The position numbers and the translations under genes are program-made. From assembly GCA_038240075.1 (NCBI GenBank), contig JBBSEC010000002.1:32550-96549 (forward strand): DNA of 64,000 nt, given 5' to 3'. This DNA is from DATBAK01 sp038240075 (GTDB lineage Bacteria > Actinomycetota > Acidimicrobiia > IMCC26256 > PALSA-610). The notes below the pieces were generated by a model. That model saw only the letters and a list, made by a program, of their open reading frames with translations. It did no database searches and was not told the origin of the DNA. Each line of letters begins with the position of its first letter. Position 1 is the first letter of the stretch. Below are positions 52,423-60,918 of this stretch, in pieces.

Positions 52423-54321
52423 TTGTCGATGGATGCCGGATTGACCGTCGCGGATCTCGTCACCCGGGCGCAGTCGGGTGATCGCGACGCGTGGGCCGCG
52501 CTCGTGACCGAGTTCCACGACGTCGCCACCGGTCTCGCCGTCGGGTGGTCGGGCGATCGCACCGCGGCCGACGACATCGCGCAGGAAGCGTTCACGACCG
52601 CGTTCGAGCACCTCGGTGACCTCGTCGACCCGCAGGCGTTCCCCGCCTGGTTCGTCGCTGTCGTCCGATCGGCGGCCAATCGGCGGCTGCGGCGCGAGCG
52701 CGTCGCCTCGGCGCTGCCCGTCGCGGCGGCTCCCCAGCGCGACCCGTTGGACGTCGTCGTGAGCGACGACGAAACGCAGCGCCTGCGCGACGCGATCGAG
52801 CACCTTCCCGGGCACGAACGATCGGTCGTCACGCTGCACTACCTCGCGGGGCTCCCGTACTCACGGGTCGCCGACGTGCTCGGCATCAGCGTCGCGGCGG
52901 CCAAGAAGCGCGCGTTCTCGGCGCGCCAGACCCTGAAGGAGGTGCTTCCGAACTCGGTCGCCATGCTCGCGGCGGCACCGCCGCCGGCCCGCGCGTTGTC
53001 CGATCCCGTCGCACTGTTCCGCGCGATCCGACTCCGCGACCACGCGCTGACGCGCGAGCTGCTCGCCCGCAACCCCGATCTCGTCGGTGCGACCGAAGCG
53101 TGGTCGCAGGACGACGCGATGGCGTTCGGCCTCCAGAACGCCGAAGGCGCGCACCCGCTCGTGCGCGCGGTGCAGACCGGCGACCTCGATCTGGTCGCGC
53201 TGATCCTCGATGCGGGCGCCGAACCCGGAGAGCCGTGTGGCTGCGTCGGTGGTGAGACCGCACTGTGGATGGCCGCGCTCGTCGGCGACCCGGACATGGT
53301 GAGCGTGCTGCTCGCGGCGGACGCCGACCCGAACGCCCCTGCCTTTGCGGGCGCGACCCCGCTGGCGGTCGCCGCGCAGCGAGGCCATCACGACGTCGTG
53401 CGCCTGCTGCTCGCCGCGGGCGCGGACGCTGCACGGCCCGACGCCGGCGGGAGCACTCCGGCCGACTGGTCGATCGCCCGCCGGATCGCGTCGCGCCCGG
53501 CGCCGCCGGCCGCGAGCCTGGCGACGGGTGTGCGCGCGCTCGATCTCCTCGCCCCGATCCGCAGCGGCAGCGTGCAGTGGTGGCCGGCCGCGTGGGAGCT
53601 CGGCCAGTTCGCGCTCCTCACCGAGCTGGTTGCGGCGATCGCGCCGGATGAGTTCTGGCAGATCGGCTTCGCAACCGGACCGTACGACGCCGAGAGCGGG
53701 CGGCATTGGAACGCGCGGTTCCCGCTCGCGACCAAGCTCCACCTCACGGCCGCCGGCCGTTCCCCCGCGAACCGGCGTACCGATTTCGAGACGAGCCTGC
53801 TCGCGCTCGATCGCGCGAGGGGCGAGAAGGTCGTCATGGTCTTGACCGCGCCCGGCCACCATCACGACGTCACTCTCGCGGTCGCCGCGCTCGCCGACGA
53901 TCCTCGCGTGCTCACGACCATTGTCATCGAGCCGGCGACCAACGACGCGGGGGTGCCGCAACCGGCGCGGCCCGAGGGGTTCGATGCGCAGGTCGCGTTC
54001 GATCGCTCGCGCGCGCTGCGCCATCTGTGGCCCGCGATCGACCCTCTCACTACTTCCGCAGCCACGTATCCGACCGACACGCACCGCCAACTCGCCGAAT
54101 CGGCGCGCGCGCTCGTCGAGCGGTACCGGGCCGTCGATCCCACACTCGAGCTGCTCGACCCGGACTCGTATCAGCAACCCGACCTCGCGGCGCGGGCTCA
54201 ACGTCTGCACCGCTATCTCGCGCAACCATTCCGCATGTGGGAGCACGTCACGAACCTCCCCGGCGAGTCGACCCCCTACGACGAGCTCATCGACACGATC
54301 GCCGACCTGCTCCGTCGGTAA
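52423..54321 (+). CDS. ECF sigma factor fused to ankyrin repeats and a P-loop-less F1-ATPase-beta-like domain
   Basis: A 632-residue chimera. Residues 20-90 are sigma-70 region 2 (DDIAQEAFTTAFEHL) and 115-172 region 4 (LPYSRVADVLGISVAAAKKR), so it should direct RNA polymerase. Residues about 195-350 hold ankyrin repeats (HPLVRAVQTGDLDLVALILDAGAEP; ATPLAVAAQRGHHDVVRLLL). Residues 365-632 resemble F1-ATPase beta: TGVRALDLLAPI, WPAIDPL and RAQRLHRYLAQPF match the family's TGIKVVDLLAPY, YPAVDPL and RARKIQRFLSQPF. The P-loop GGAGVGKT is degenerate, with Gln395 and Phe396 for the catalytic Lys and Thr, so ATP hydrolysis is unlikely. TTG 52423 has GGAGG 6 nt upstream. It heads a likely operon with the next two genes. 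Confidence 0.85.
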   Translation: MSMDAGLTVADLVTRAQSGDRDAWAALVTEFHDVATGLAVGWSGDRTAADDIAQEAFTTAFEHLGDLVDPQAFPAWFVAVVRSAANRRLRRERVASALPVAAAPQRDPLDVVVSDDETQRLRDAIEHLPGHERSVVTLHYLAGLPYSRVADVLGISVAAAKKRAFSARQTLKEVLPNSVAMLAAAPPPARALSDPVALFRAIRLRDHALTRELLARNPDLVGATEAWSQDDAMAFGLQNAEGAHPLVRAVQTGDLDLVALILDAGAEPGEPCGCVGGETALWMAALVGDPDMVSVLLAADADPNAPAFAGATPLAVAAQRGHHDVVRLLLAAGADAARPDAGGSTPADWSIARRIASRPAPPAASLATGVRALDLLAPIRSGSVQWWPAAWELGQFALLTELVAAIAPDEFWQIGFATGPYDAESGRHWNARFPLATKLHLTAAGRSPANRRTDFETSLLALDRARGEKVVMVLTAPGHHHDVTLAVAALADDPRVLTTIVIEPATNDAGVPQPARPEGFDAQVAFDRSRALRHLWPAIDPLTTSAATYPTDTHRQLAESARALVERYRAVDPTLELLDPDSYQQPDLAARAQRLHRYLAQPFRMWEHVTNLPGESTPYDELIDTIADLLRR

Positions 54322-54331
54322 CGTCTCGGGC

Positions 54332-55348
54332 GTGCTGCCACTGCGGTTCGTTGCGTACGAAGACCTCGGAGACACCCCCAACGTCGTGGTCGACGGCGCC
54401 GCGACCGCGAGCACGCGGCTCACGCTCTCGCACTGGCCGGGGAGCCCGACCCCACCGGAGGTCCGCGACGATCTCTCGGCCCAGATCGCGTTCCACGCGC
54501 TCGAACGACCCGACTGGTTCGACGGCATCGATGTGGTCTCGAACAACCATTTCGACCAGGACGGGTTGGCAAGCGCGTACGCGTTGATCGATCCCGGTGC
54601 CGCGCTCGCCCGCAAGGATCTCGTCATCGATGTGGCGCGCGCCGGCGACTTCGGCACCTTCACGAACCGCGACGCCGCACGCATCGCGATGGCGCTGGCC
54701 GAATATGAAGACCCGGAGCATTCGCCGCTCGGAGCCACTCGGCTGAAGGGCTCGTACACAGAGACCACCGCACTCCTCTACCAGGAGCTGCTCCCCGGCT
54801 TCACCGAGATCCTCGATCATCCCGACCGTCACCGCGCGTTGTGGGAGCGCGAGGACGTGCACCTCGGCGAGAGCACCGACGCGATCGCACGCGGGGCCGT
54901 GCAGATCACCGAGAACGAGGCGGTCGACCTCGCCGTCGTGACGGTCCCGGAAGACTGGCCGGCGCGCTCGACCCACCGGTTCACGCAGGAGTGGACCGAA
55001 GCCGTGCATCCGATGGCCGTCAACAACGCGACCGAACGCCTGCGCATCCTGCTCGTTTCCGGCCACCGCTACCGGCTCGAGCTGCGCTACGAAACCTGGG
55101 TGATGTTCGTCTCGCGTCCCGTGCTGCGGCGCCCCGATCTCCGCCCGCTCGCCGAGGAGCTCAGCGCGGCCGAGCGCGCCGGAGCCCGTTGGGAAGCGGA
55201 TCCTCCCGGCGCGCTCACCCCGCAGTTGCGCATCGCGCAGGCGGCCGAGAGCGCGCTGACGCCGGAGCAGGTCCGATCACGGATCGAAGCCTTTCTCGCC
55301 CGCGCTCCTGCCGAGTGGGACCCGTTTGCACCGAGAGGAATGCCATGA
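54332..55348 (+). CDS. Unrecognised protein with a DHH-like His/Asp motif
   Basis: A 338-residue soluble protein. The one notable motif is NNHFDQDGLASAYAL (71-85), which recalls the metal-binding DHH/DxD motif of DHH phosphoesterases (HxxxDxDGxxSxxAL), but I do not see the other DHH family motifs, so the resemblance may be chance. GTG 54332 lies 10 nt after the sigma fusion gene, and its stop overlaps the glutamate decarboxylase start by 4 nt (ATGA). It is thus firmly in the operon. Function not known. Confidence 0.72.
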   Translation: MLPLRFVAYEDLGDTPNVVVDGAATASTRLTLSHWPGSPTPPEVRDDLSAQIAFHALERPDWFDGIDVVSNNHFDQDGLASAYALIDPGAALARKDLVIDVARAGDFGTFTNRDAARIAMALAEYEDPEHSPLGATRLKGSYTETTALLYQELLPGFTEILDHPDRHRALWEREDVHLGESTDAIARGAVQITENEAVDLAVVTVPEDWPARSTHRFTQEWTEAVHPMAVNNATERLRILLVSGHRYRLELRYETWVMFVSRPVLRRPDLRPLAEELSAAERAGARWEADPPGALTPQLRIAQAAESALTPEQVRSRIEAFLARAPAEWDPFAPRGMP

Positions 55349-56736
55349 GTCACGAGCACCGGGGCGCGAGCGCCTCAGATCAGATCTCGGTCAATCCAAT
55401 GTTCACACGCGATTCGGAGGGCTCGATCCCGCGCTGGCGGATGCCCGCCGGCGAGATGCGCTCCGACACGGCGTATCAGATCATCCACGACGAGATCTTC
55501 CTCGACGGCAACGCGCGCCAGAACCTCGCGACGTTCGTGACGACGTGGATGGAGCCCGAAGCGACGCAGCTGTACATGGAAGCGTTCGACAAGAACATGA
55601 TCGACAAGGACGAGTACCCGCAGACCGCGGCGATCGAGGAACGCTGTCTGCACATCGTGGCCGACTTGTGGAACGCGCCGGATCCGCACTCGGCGTTCGG
55701 GACGTCGACGGTCGGGTCGTCGGAGGCGTGCATGCTGGCCGGACTCGCGTTCAAACGTCGCTGGCAGATCGCGCGCCGTGCGGCCGGCAAGTCGACCGAT
55801 TCACCCAACATCGTGTTCAGCTCTGCGGTGCAGGTCGTCTGGGAGAAGTTCGCCAACTACTGGGAAGTCGAACCGCGGTTCGTACCGATCACCAAAGAGC
55901 AACCGCACCTCACGGTCGACGGCATGCTCGCTGCCGTCGACGAGAACACCATTGGTGTCGTTGCGATCCTCGGAGTCACCCATAACGGGGTCTTCGAACC
56001 GGTGAAGGATCTCGCCGACGCGCTCGACGATCTCGCGTCACGCACGGATCTCGATGTGCCGATCCACGTCGACGCGGCATCCGGCGGATTCGTCGCGCCC
56101 TTCCTCGACCCGGGTCTCGTTTGGGACTTCCGTGTGCCGCGCGTGCACTCGATCAGCGCGTCGGGCCACAAGTTCGGTCTCGTATACCCCGGGATCGGAT
56201 GGATCGTGTGGGCGAAGCGCGACTACCTGCCCGAAGAGCTGGTCTTCAAGGTGACGTACCTCGGTGGAGACATGCCGACGCTGGCGCTGAACTTCTCGCG
56301 GCCGGGCGCGCAGGTGCTCTTGCAGTACTACAACTTCCTGCGATTGGGGCACGAGGGCTACCGGCGGGTCATGCAGGCGTCGAAAGACGCGGCCCGCTAC
56401 CTCGCGGCGGAGATCGCGAAGTTGGGGCCGTTCGAGGTGCTCACCGACGGGGCCGACATGCCGCTCGTCGCGTGGACCACCGTCGACGGCGATCGCAACT
56501 GGGACTTGCACGATCTGTCGGCGAAGTTGCGGGAGCGAGGCTGGCAGGTGCCCGCGTATCCCATGCCCGCGGACATCGAGGACGTGACGGTGATGCGCGT
56601 CGTGTTCCGCAACGGCGTCTCCATGGATCTCACCCGGCTCCTCGTCGACGATCTCACGTCGGCGTTGCGATTCCTCGAGGCACTACCGGCTCCGACGCCT
56701 CGGCCGCATACCGGCGCAACCGCGTTTCATCACTGA
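55345..56736 (+). CDS. gadB: Glutamate decarboxylase
   Basis: PLP enzyme that turns glutamate into GABA, consuming a proton. The 463-residue protein has the group II decarboxylase features: GTSTVGSSEACMLAGLAFKR, HVDAASGGFVAPF and the PLP lysine Lys276 in SISASGHKFGLVYPGIGW. ATG 55345 overlaps the upstream stop by 4 nt and follows GAGAGGA. The classic role is acid resistance, usually with a GABA antiporter; no antiporter gene is adjacent. Here it is the third gene after an unusual sigma factor. Confidence 0.95.
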   Translation: MSHEHRGASASDQISVNPMFTRDSEGSIPRWRMPAGEMRSDTAYQIIHDEIFLDGNARQNLATFVTTWMEPEATQLYMEAFDKNMIDKDEYPQTAAIEERCLHIVADLWNAPDPHSAFGTSTVGSSEACMLAGLAFKRRWQIARRAAGKSTDSPNIVFSSAVQVVWEKFANYWEVEPRFVPITKEQPHLTVDGMLAAVDENTIGVVAILGVTHNGVFEPVKDLADALDDLASRTDLDVPIHVDAASGGFVAPFLDPGLVWDFRVPRVHSISASGHKFGLVYPGIGWIVWAKRDYLPEELVFKVTYLGGDMPTLALNFSRPGAQVLLQYYNFLRLGHEGYRRVMQASKDAARYLAAEIAKLGPFEVLTDGADMPLVAWTTVDGDRNWDLHDLSAKLRERGWQVPAYPMPADIEDVTVMRVVFRNGVSMDLTRLLVDDLTSALRFLEALPAPTPRPHTGATAFHH

Positions 56737-56745
56737 AGCGCCGAG

Positions 56746-57243
56746 TCACTCGCCGGTCGTGCCGTCGAGCAGCTCGCGTGTCGCGTCGGCGTGTCCGGCG
56801 TGACGCGCGGTTTCGTTGATCAGGTGGAGCAGCACCCAGCGGAGGTCGAAGCGGACGCCCTTCCCGTCGCGGGTGGGCTCGGCGAGCGAAGGCATCGCCC
56901 TCACCGTGGCATCCGTCGCCCGCGCCCGCGCTCGATAGGCGTCGACCGCGGCGGCCACGGTGAGCTCGGCTCCGGGACGGTACTCCGCGTCGTCCTTGCT
57001 CACCGCGCCACCGAGCATCGCGCCGTCGATCCACCTCCACTCGACGTGCGTCAGGTGGTTCACGATGCCGAGCACGGAGATCAGCTTGCCGTCGGGCGTC
57101 CAGCACGCGTCGTCGTCACCGAGGCCCTCGATGTTCCGCAGTACCGCGCCGCGAAGGAACGTGAGCCAGCTGAGCAGCAGCTCCCGCTCGTCGGGATTGC
57201 CGACCGGGCAACCGATCTCTTCATCAGTCGGCACCGATGTCAA
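56746..57243 (-). CDS. DinB-family (DUF664) protein
   Basis: A 165-residue four-helix-bundle protein. Seen: LLSWLTFLRGAVLRNIEGL, SVLGIVNHLTHVEWRWID and VLLHLINETARHAGHADATRE, with the three metal-binding histidines typical of DinB-like proteins (HLTHVE, HLINETARHAGH). Some such enzymes use mycothiol or bacillithiol; the substrate is unknown. TTG 57243 overlaps the upstream gene's stop as TTGA, so the pair is coupled. Confidence 0.88.
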   Translation of the reverse strand: MTSVPTDEEIGCPVGNPDERELLLSWLTFLRGAVLRNIEGLGDDDACWTPDGKLISVLGIVNHLTHVEWRWIDGAMLGGAVSKDDAEYRPGAELTVAAAVDAYRARARATDATVRAMPSLAEPTRDGKGVRFDLRWVLLHLINETARHAGHADATRELLDGTTGE

Positions 57244-57689
57244 CCGTTCGTGTAGATGCGCTTCGGCGCGACGAGTACCGCCGCCCGCCGTCCTTCGGCC
57301 ATCACGCGGTCGTACTCCGGCCAGTCGTCGTGGGTGCCGCCGGCCGCGCTGAAGACCGCACGCAGGAAGAGTCGCAGGGCCTCGGCGTCGACACCGTCGG
57401 CGGGATCATCAGGACCGATGATCTCGGCTTCACCTTCGACGGCGATCCATTCCCATCCGACGCGCGCCACGATGGTGGTGGTCGGACGGACACGGAAGTT
57501 CGCCAGCTTCCGGCTCCCGCCCATCGCGACGAGCGCAACCGTGGCCGCCCCGGTCACGGGATGCTCGATCACGCCGGCGTTGACAACCGACGCCTGCATC
57601 GAGCCGTCAGCCCGCACGGTCGTCACCACGACGAGGCCGTTCTCGCGAAGGGCGAGGACCGAGAACTGAGCCAGATCGCTGGGTGCCAT
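57240..57689 (-). CDS. PPOX-class F420-dependent oxidoreductase
   Basis: A 149-residue split-barrel protein of the pyridoxamine-phosphate-oxidase fold. The N-terminal VLALRENGLVVVTTVRADGSMQAS strand pair, KLANFRVRPTTTIVARVGWEWIAVEGEAEI and the C-terminal RRAAVLVAPKRIYTNG match actinobacterial F420-type members. Cofactor is inferred from the subfamily. ATG 57689. It is co-transcribed with the DinB gene and precedes it by a TTGA overlap. Confidence 0.87.
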   Translation of the reverse strand: MAPSDLAQFSVLALRENGLVVVTTVRADGSMQASVVNAGVIEHPVTGAATVALVAMGGSRKLANFRVRPTTTIVARVGWEWIAVEGEAEIIGPDDPADGVDAEALRLFLRAVFSAAGGTHDDWPEYDRVMAEGRRAAVLVAPKRIYTNG

Positions 57690-57727
57690 CGCGTCACGCT
57701 ACCGCCGCGGTCGCGACTCGGCTCGTG

Positions 57728-60700
57728 TCACACGCGCGTGAGCGGCGCCCACTGCAGGAGAAGGATCTTCTCGCCGACGTCGGCGAAGTTGACCTTGGCC
57801 TCGGCCTTGTCGCCCGATCCCTTGATCTCGATGATCACGCCCTCGCCGAACTTCTCATGGGCAACGTCGTCGCCGACGCGCAGACCGAGCTGCTCGGCAC
57901 CGCGCGCGCCCGTCGTCGCGACCGGCGGGTGCGGCATCGACGATGCGTCGCCGCCACCGACGAGCTCGCGGCTGCGTCGCATCGCGGCGGAGACCACTGC
58001 GTCACGATGGCCACCCGCGCCCCGCCGACCTCGCGGCGCGCCGACCACCTCGACGAGCGCGTCGGGGATCTCCTCGAGGAACCGGCTCGGCGGGTGGTAG
58101 TCGGTGGACCCGAACAACATCCGGCTCCACGCGTGCACGAGATAGAGCCGTTCGCGTGCACGGGTGATGCCGACGTAGCAGAGCCGACGCTCTTCCTCGA
58201 GCTCGTCGGGCTCACCCAGGCTGCGCACGTGCGGGAAGACACCGTCTTCGAGGCCGAGCATGAACACGACCGGATACTCGAGACCCTTCGCGGAGTGCAG
58301 CGTCATGAGCGTGACCGCGCTCTGGTCGGGGTCGTCGGAATCGAGATCGGTGACCAGCGAGACCGCTTCGAGGAACGCCTGGACCCGCTCCATCGCGCCG
58401 AGTGCGGCGGCCGGTCCCCCACCAGGCGTGTCGGGGTCCCCGTTGGCGAGCCCACCGATCGCGACGAGGCCACCGAGGTCGCCCGCGTCGACCTGGTCGT
58501 CGAACTCCTGCGCCACACCGATGAGCTCCTGCAGGTTCTCGATCCGGCCTTCCGACTCCACGGAACGCTCCGAGCGGAGCTCGGCGAGGTAGCCCGTGCG
58601 TTCGAGCACCGCCTCGATCGTGTGCCCGACGCCGCCGTCGGCCTCGTCGGCAACCTCGTCGAGGAGGTCGAGCAGGTCGCCGATACTCCCGAGCGCCCTC
58701 CCGGTGACACCCGCGGTCGCCGCGGCCCGGAGCGCCTCGCGGAAGGTGACGCCCGCGCCCTGCGCGTACGACGACACCTTGTTCACCGACGTGTCGCCCA
58801 CGCCGCGCTTGGGCGTGTTGACGATGCGCTTCCACGACACCTCGTCGTCGGGGTTCACGAGCGCGCGCAGGTAGGCGAGCGCGTCCTTCACCTCGCGCCG
58901 GTCGTAGAACTTCACGCCCCCGAACACGCGGTACGGGATGCCCGCGCGCACGAGCGACTCTTCGACCACGCGGCTCTGCGCGTTGGTCCGGTAGAAGACC
59001 GCGACATCGCCGAACCGGTGATCGGCGTTGTCGACGAGCTTGCGGATCTCGCCGACGACGAACGACGCCTCGTCGTGCTCGTCTTCCGCTTCGTAGCGGA
59101 CGATCGGCGCTCCCTCACCCTGCTCGGTCCAGAGGTGCTTCGGACGCCGGGCCGCGTTGTTCGCGATGACCGCGTTGGCCGCGTCGAGGATCCGCTGCGT
59201 CGACCGGTAGTTCTGGTCGAGGACGATGATCGTCGCGTCGGGGAACGTCTCCTCGAACTTCGCCAAGTTCCGGTAATCCGCCCCACGGAACTTGTAGATC
59301 GAGTTGTGGGTGACGATGCCCTCGGCGACGAAGTTGTGCGTGCGCGCGATATCGAGGTCGTAGACGGGCGCGCCGATCTGCACGCGCTCGACCGTGGTGA
59401 CGACGTCGAGCTCGCCGTCGGTGTCGACCATCACCATGCCCGGCCGTACCGACGACGCCGGAAGGAACGGCAGCGTGTTCGCCAGCGCAACCGGGCCGTT
59501 CCGGGCGAGACGCGCCACGCACCGAGCCGTCACGGGCAGCACCGCGGCGATGCGGTCGGCGGTCGCGGAGAGCGTCGCCATGTCGGCGCTCGCGGTCTCG
59601 AACCGCCATCCCGATGACCCCGCACGATCCGGGCGCACCGACAAGCCCAGCGACTCCAGAGCTTCCCTGCCCTCGTCGTCGTATCCGAACATCGAGATCC
59701 GGTGCATCGGGTTCCGACCCCGCCGGTCGCACAGGACGACGTTCAACTTCCTTCGGCCCGCTCGATCGTGGTCAGGACGTCCGCCGTTGAGACAGCCGGC
59801 GAAGTGCATGTGATCGAGTGTGGAGACGACGCGGCGGCCGCTCGCGAACGTGACCGCGACCCCTTCGGACGCGTGGCTCGCGTGGACGCGCAGCACGCTC
59901 GCCGCACGGAAATCGCCGCTGCCGTAACACGACCGCACCTCGTCGCCCACGACGACCTGTTCGATCGGCTTCGTCGATCCGTCGGCCATCGCGATGCGCG
60001 TGCCGGCCACGAGGCATTGATCGGCGTCGCCGACGGCCATGACACTGCGGTGCTCTTCGGTGAGGAGACGCACGAGCTCCCATTGCGCGAGGTTCGTGTC
60101 CTGGAACTCGTCGACGAGCACGTGGTGGAAACGTTGGCGCCAACGCGCGAGGGCATCGGGGTGCTCACGGAACAGGCGCACGGCGAGGATGAGGAGATCG
60201 TCGAAGTCGACGGCCGACGCTTCGTTGAGACGGCGCTGATACTCGGTGTAGATGCGCGCCAGCCGGGTCTCGTGGGGACCGACGGCCTTGGCGGTCAGCT
60301 CGTCGGGGAGGACGAGGTCGTTCTTGAACGCGGAGATGCGGCCGTGCAGCTGACGGGCCGGGAAGCGCTTCGGGTCGAGATCGAGGTCGCGGCGCACCCA
60401 GTCGACGAGGCGCACCGCGTCGGCCTGGTCGTAGATCGTGAACTGCGGCCGGTATCCCAGCAACGGTGCCTCGCGGCGCAGGATGCGCGCGCAGGCGGAG
60501 TGGAAGGTGGAGACCCACATGCGCCGGGCGACGCCGCCGACCAGCGCGGCGACGCGGTCCTTCATCTCGGCCGCGGCCTTGTTGGTGAAGGTGATCGCCA
60601 GGATCGAGAACGGCGACGCGTCGCGCTCGGAGATCAGATAGGCAAGCCGGTGCGTGAGCACGCGGGTCTTGCCCGACCCGGCTCCGGCGATCACGAGCAC

Positions 60701-60865
60701 CGGCCCGACCGGCAACGTGACGGCCTCCCGTTGCGCCGGATTGAGGCCTTCGAGATCGAGACGGGTGAAGCGCCGCGGCGCGCTCTCCGGCGCGGACCCA
60801 GGTTGCGGCGCGGGCGCGGGAGTGCTCGTCGGTGTGTTGAACAACGTGCCCGCGGGGTCACTCAT
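57728..60865 (-). CDS. pcrA: ATP-dependent DNA helicase PcrA/UvrD, interrupted by an intein
   Basis: Superfamily 1 helicase for repair and replication restart. The 1045-residue precursor has Walker A GAGSGKT (61-67), ITFTNKAAAEM, STFHSACARILRR, VDEFQDTN, then after the intein SIYKFRGAD, LDQNYRS, LMTLHSAKGLE and VGITRARERLYL. Removing the 238-residue intein leaves about 807 residues, the usual PcrA size, with a C-terminal Tudor-like tail (GDDVAHEKFGEGVI). ATG 60865 is the assigned start, with a weak ribosome site. Splicing is required for activity because the intein splits motif III. Confidence 0.95.
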   Translation of the reverse strand: MSDPAGTLFNTPTSTPAPAPQPGSAPESAPRRFTRLDLEGLNPAQREAVTLPVGPVLVIAGAGSGKTRVLTHRLAYLISERDASPFSILAITFTNKAAAEMKDRVAALVGGVARRMWVSTFHSACARILRREAPLLGYRPQFTIYDQADAVRLVDWVRRDLDLDPKRFPARQLHGRISAFKNDLVLPDELTAKAVGPHETRLARIYTEYQRRLNEASAVDFDDLLILAVRLFREHPDALARWRQRFHHVLVDEFQDTNLAQWELVRLLTEEHRSVMAVGDADQCLVAGTRIAMADGSTKPIEQVVVGDEVRSCYGSGDFRAASVLRVHASHASEGVAVTFASGRRVVSTLDHMHFAGCLNGGRPDHDRAGRRKLNVVLCDRRGRNPMHRISMFGYDDEGREALESLGLSVRPDRAGSSGWRFETASADMATLSATADRIAAVLPVTARCVARLARNGPVALANTLPFLPASSVRPGMVMVDTDGELDVVTTVERVQIGAPVYDLDIARTHNFVAEGIVTHNSIYKFRGADYRNLAKFEETFPDATIIVLDQNYRSTQRILDAANAVIANNAARRPKHLWTEQGEGAPIVRYEAEDEHDEASFVVGEIRKLVDNADHRFGDVAVFYRTNAQSRVVEESLVRAGIPYRVFGGVKFYDRREVKDALAYLRALVNPDDEVSWKRIVNTPKRGVGDTSVNKVSSYAQGAGVTFREALRAAATAGVTGRALGSIGDLLDLLDEVADEADGGVGHTIEAVLERTGYLAELRSERSVESEGRIENLQELIGVAQEFDDQVDAGDLGGLVAIGGLANGDPDTPGGGPAAALGAMERVQAFLEAVSLVTDLDSDDPDQSAVTLMTLHSAKGLEYPVVFMLGLEDGVFPHVRSLGEPDELEEERRLCYVGITRARERLYLVHAWSRMLFGSTDYHPPSRFLEEIPDALVEVVGAPRGRRGAGGHRDAVVSAAMRRSRELVGGGDASSMPHPPVATTGARGAEQLGLRVGDDVAHEKFGEGVIIEIKGSGDKAEAKVNFADVGEKILLLQWAPLTRV
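59303..60016 (-). other. Mini-intein inside the PcrA/UvrD helicase (motif III site)
   Basis: Protein-splicing element, residues 284-521 (238 residues). It inserts in GDADQ-SIY of the helicase, between Gln283 and Ser522. Block A starts CLVAGTRIAMADGSTKPIEQ with nucleophile Cys284; block B is VVSTLDHMHF with the T-x-x-H pair; block F/G ends VYDLDIARTHNFVAEGIVTHN with Asn521, and the +1 residue is Ser522. All splicing residues are present. There is no clear LAGLIDADG pair, so the homing endonuclease is absent or too degraded to see. Confidence 0.93.
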
Positions 60866-60918
60866 GACGCCGCCATCGTACCGGTGCCCACCGACAGTCG
60901 ACCGCACATACGTTCGGT

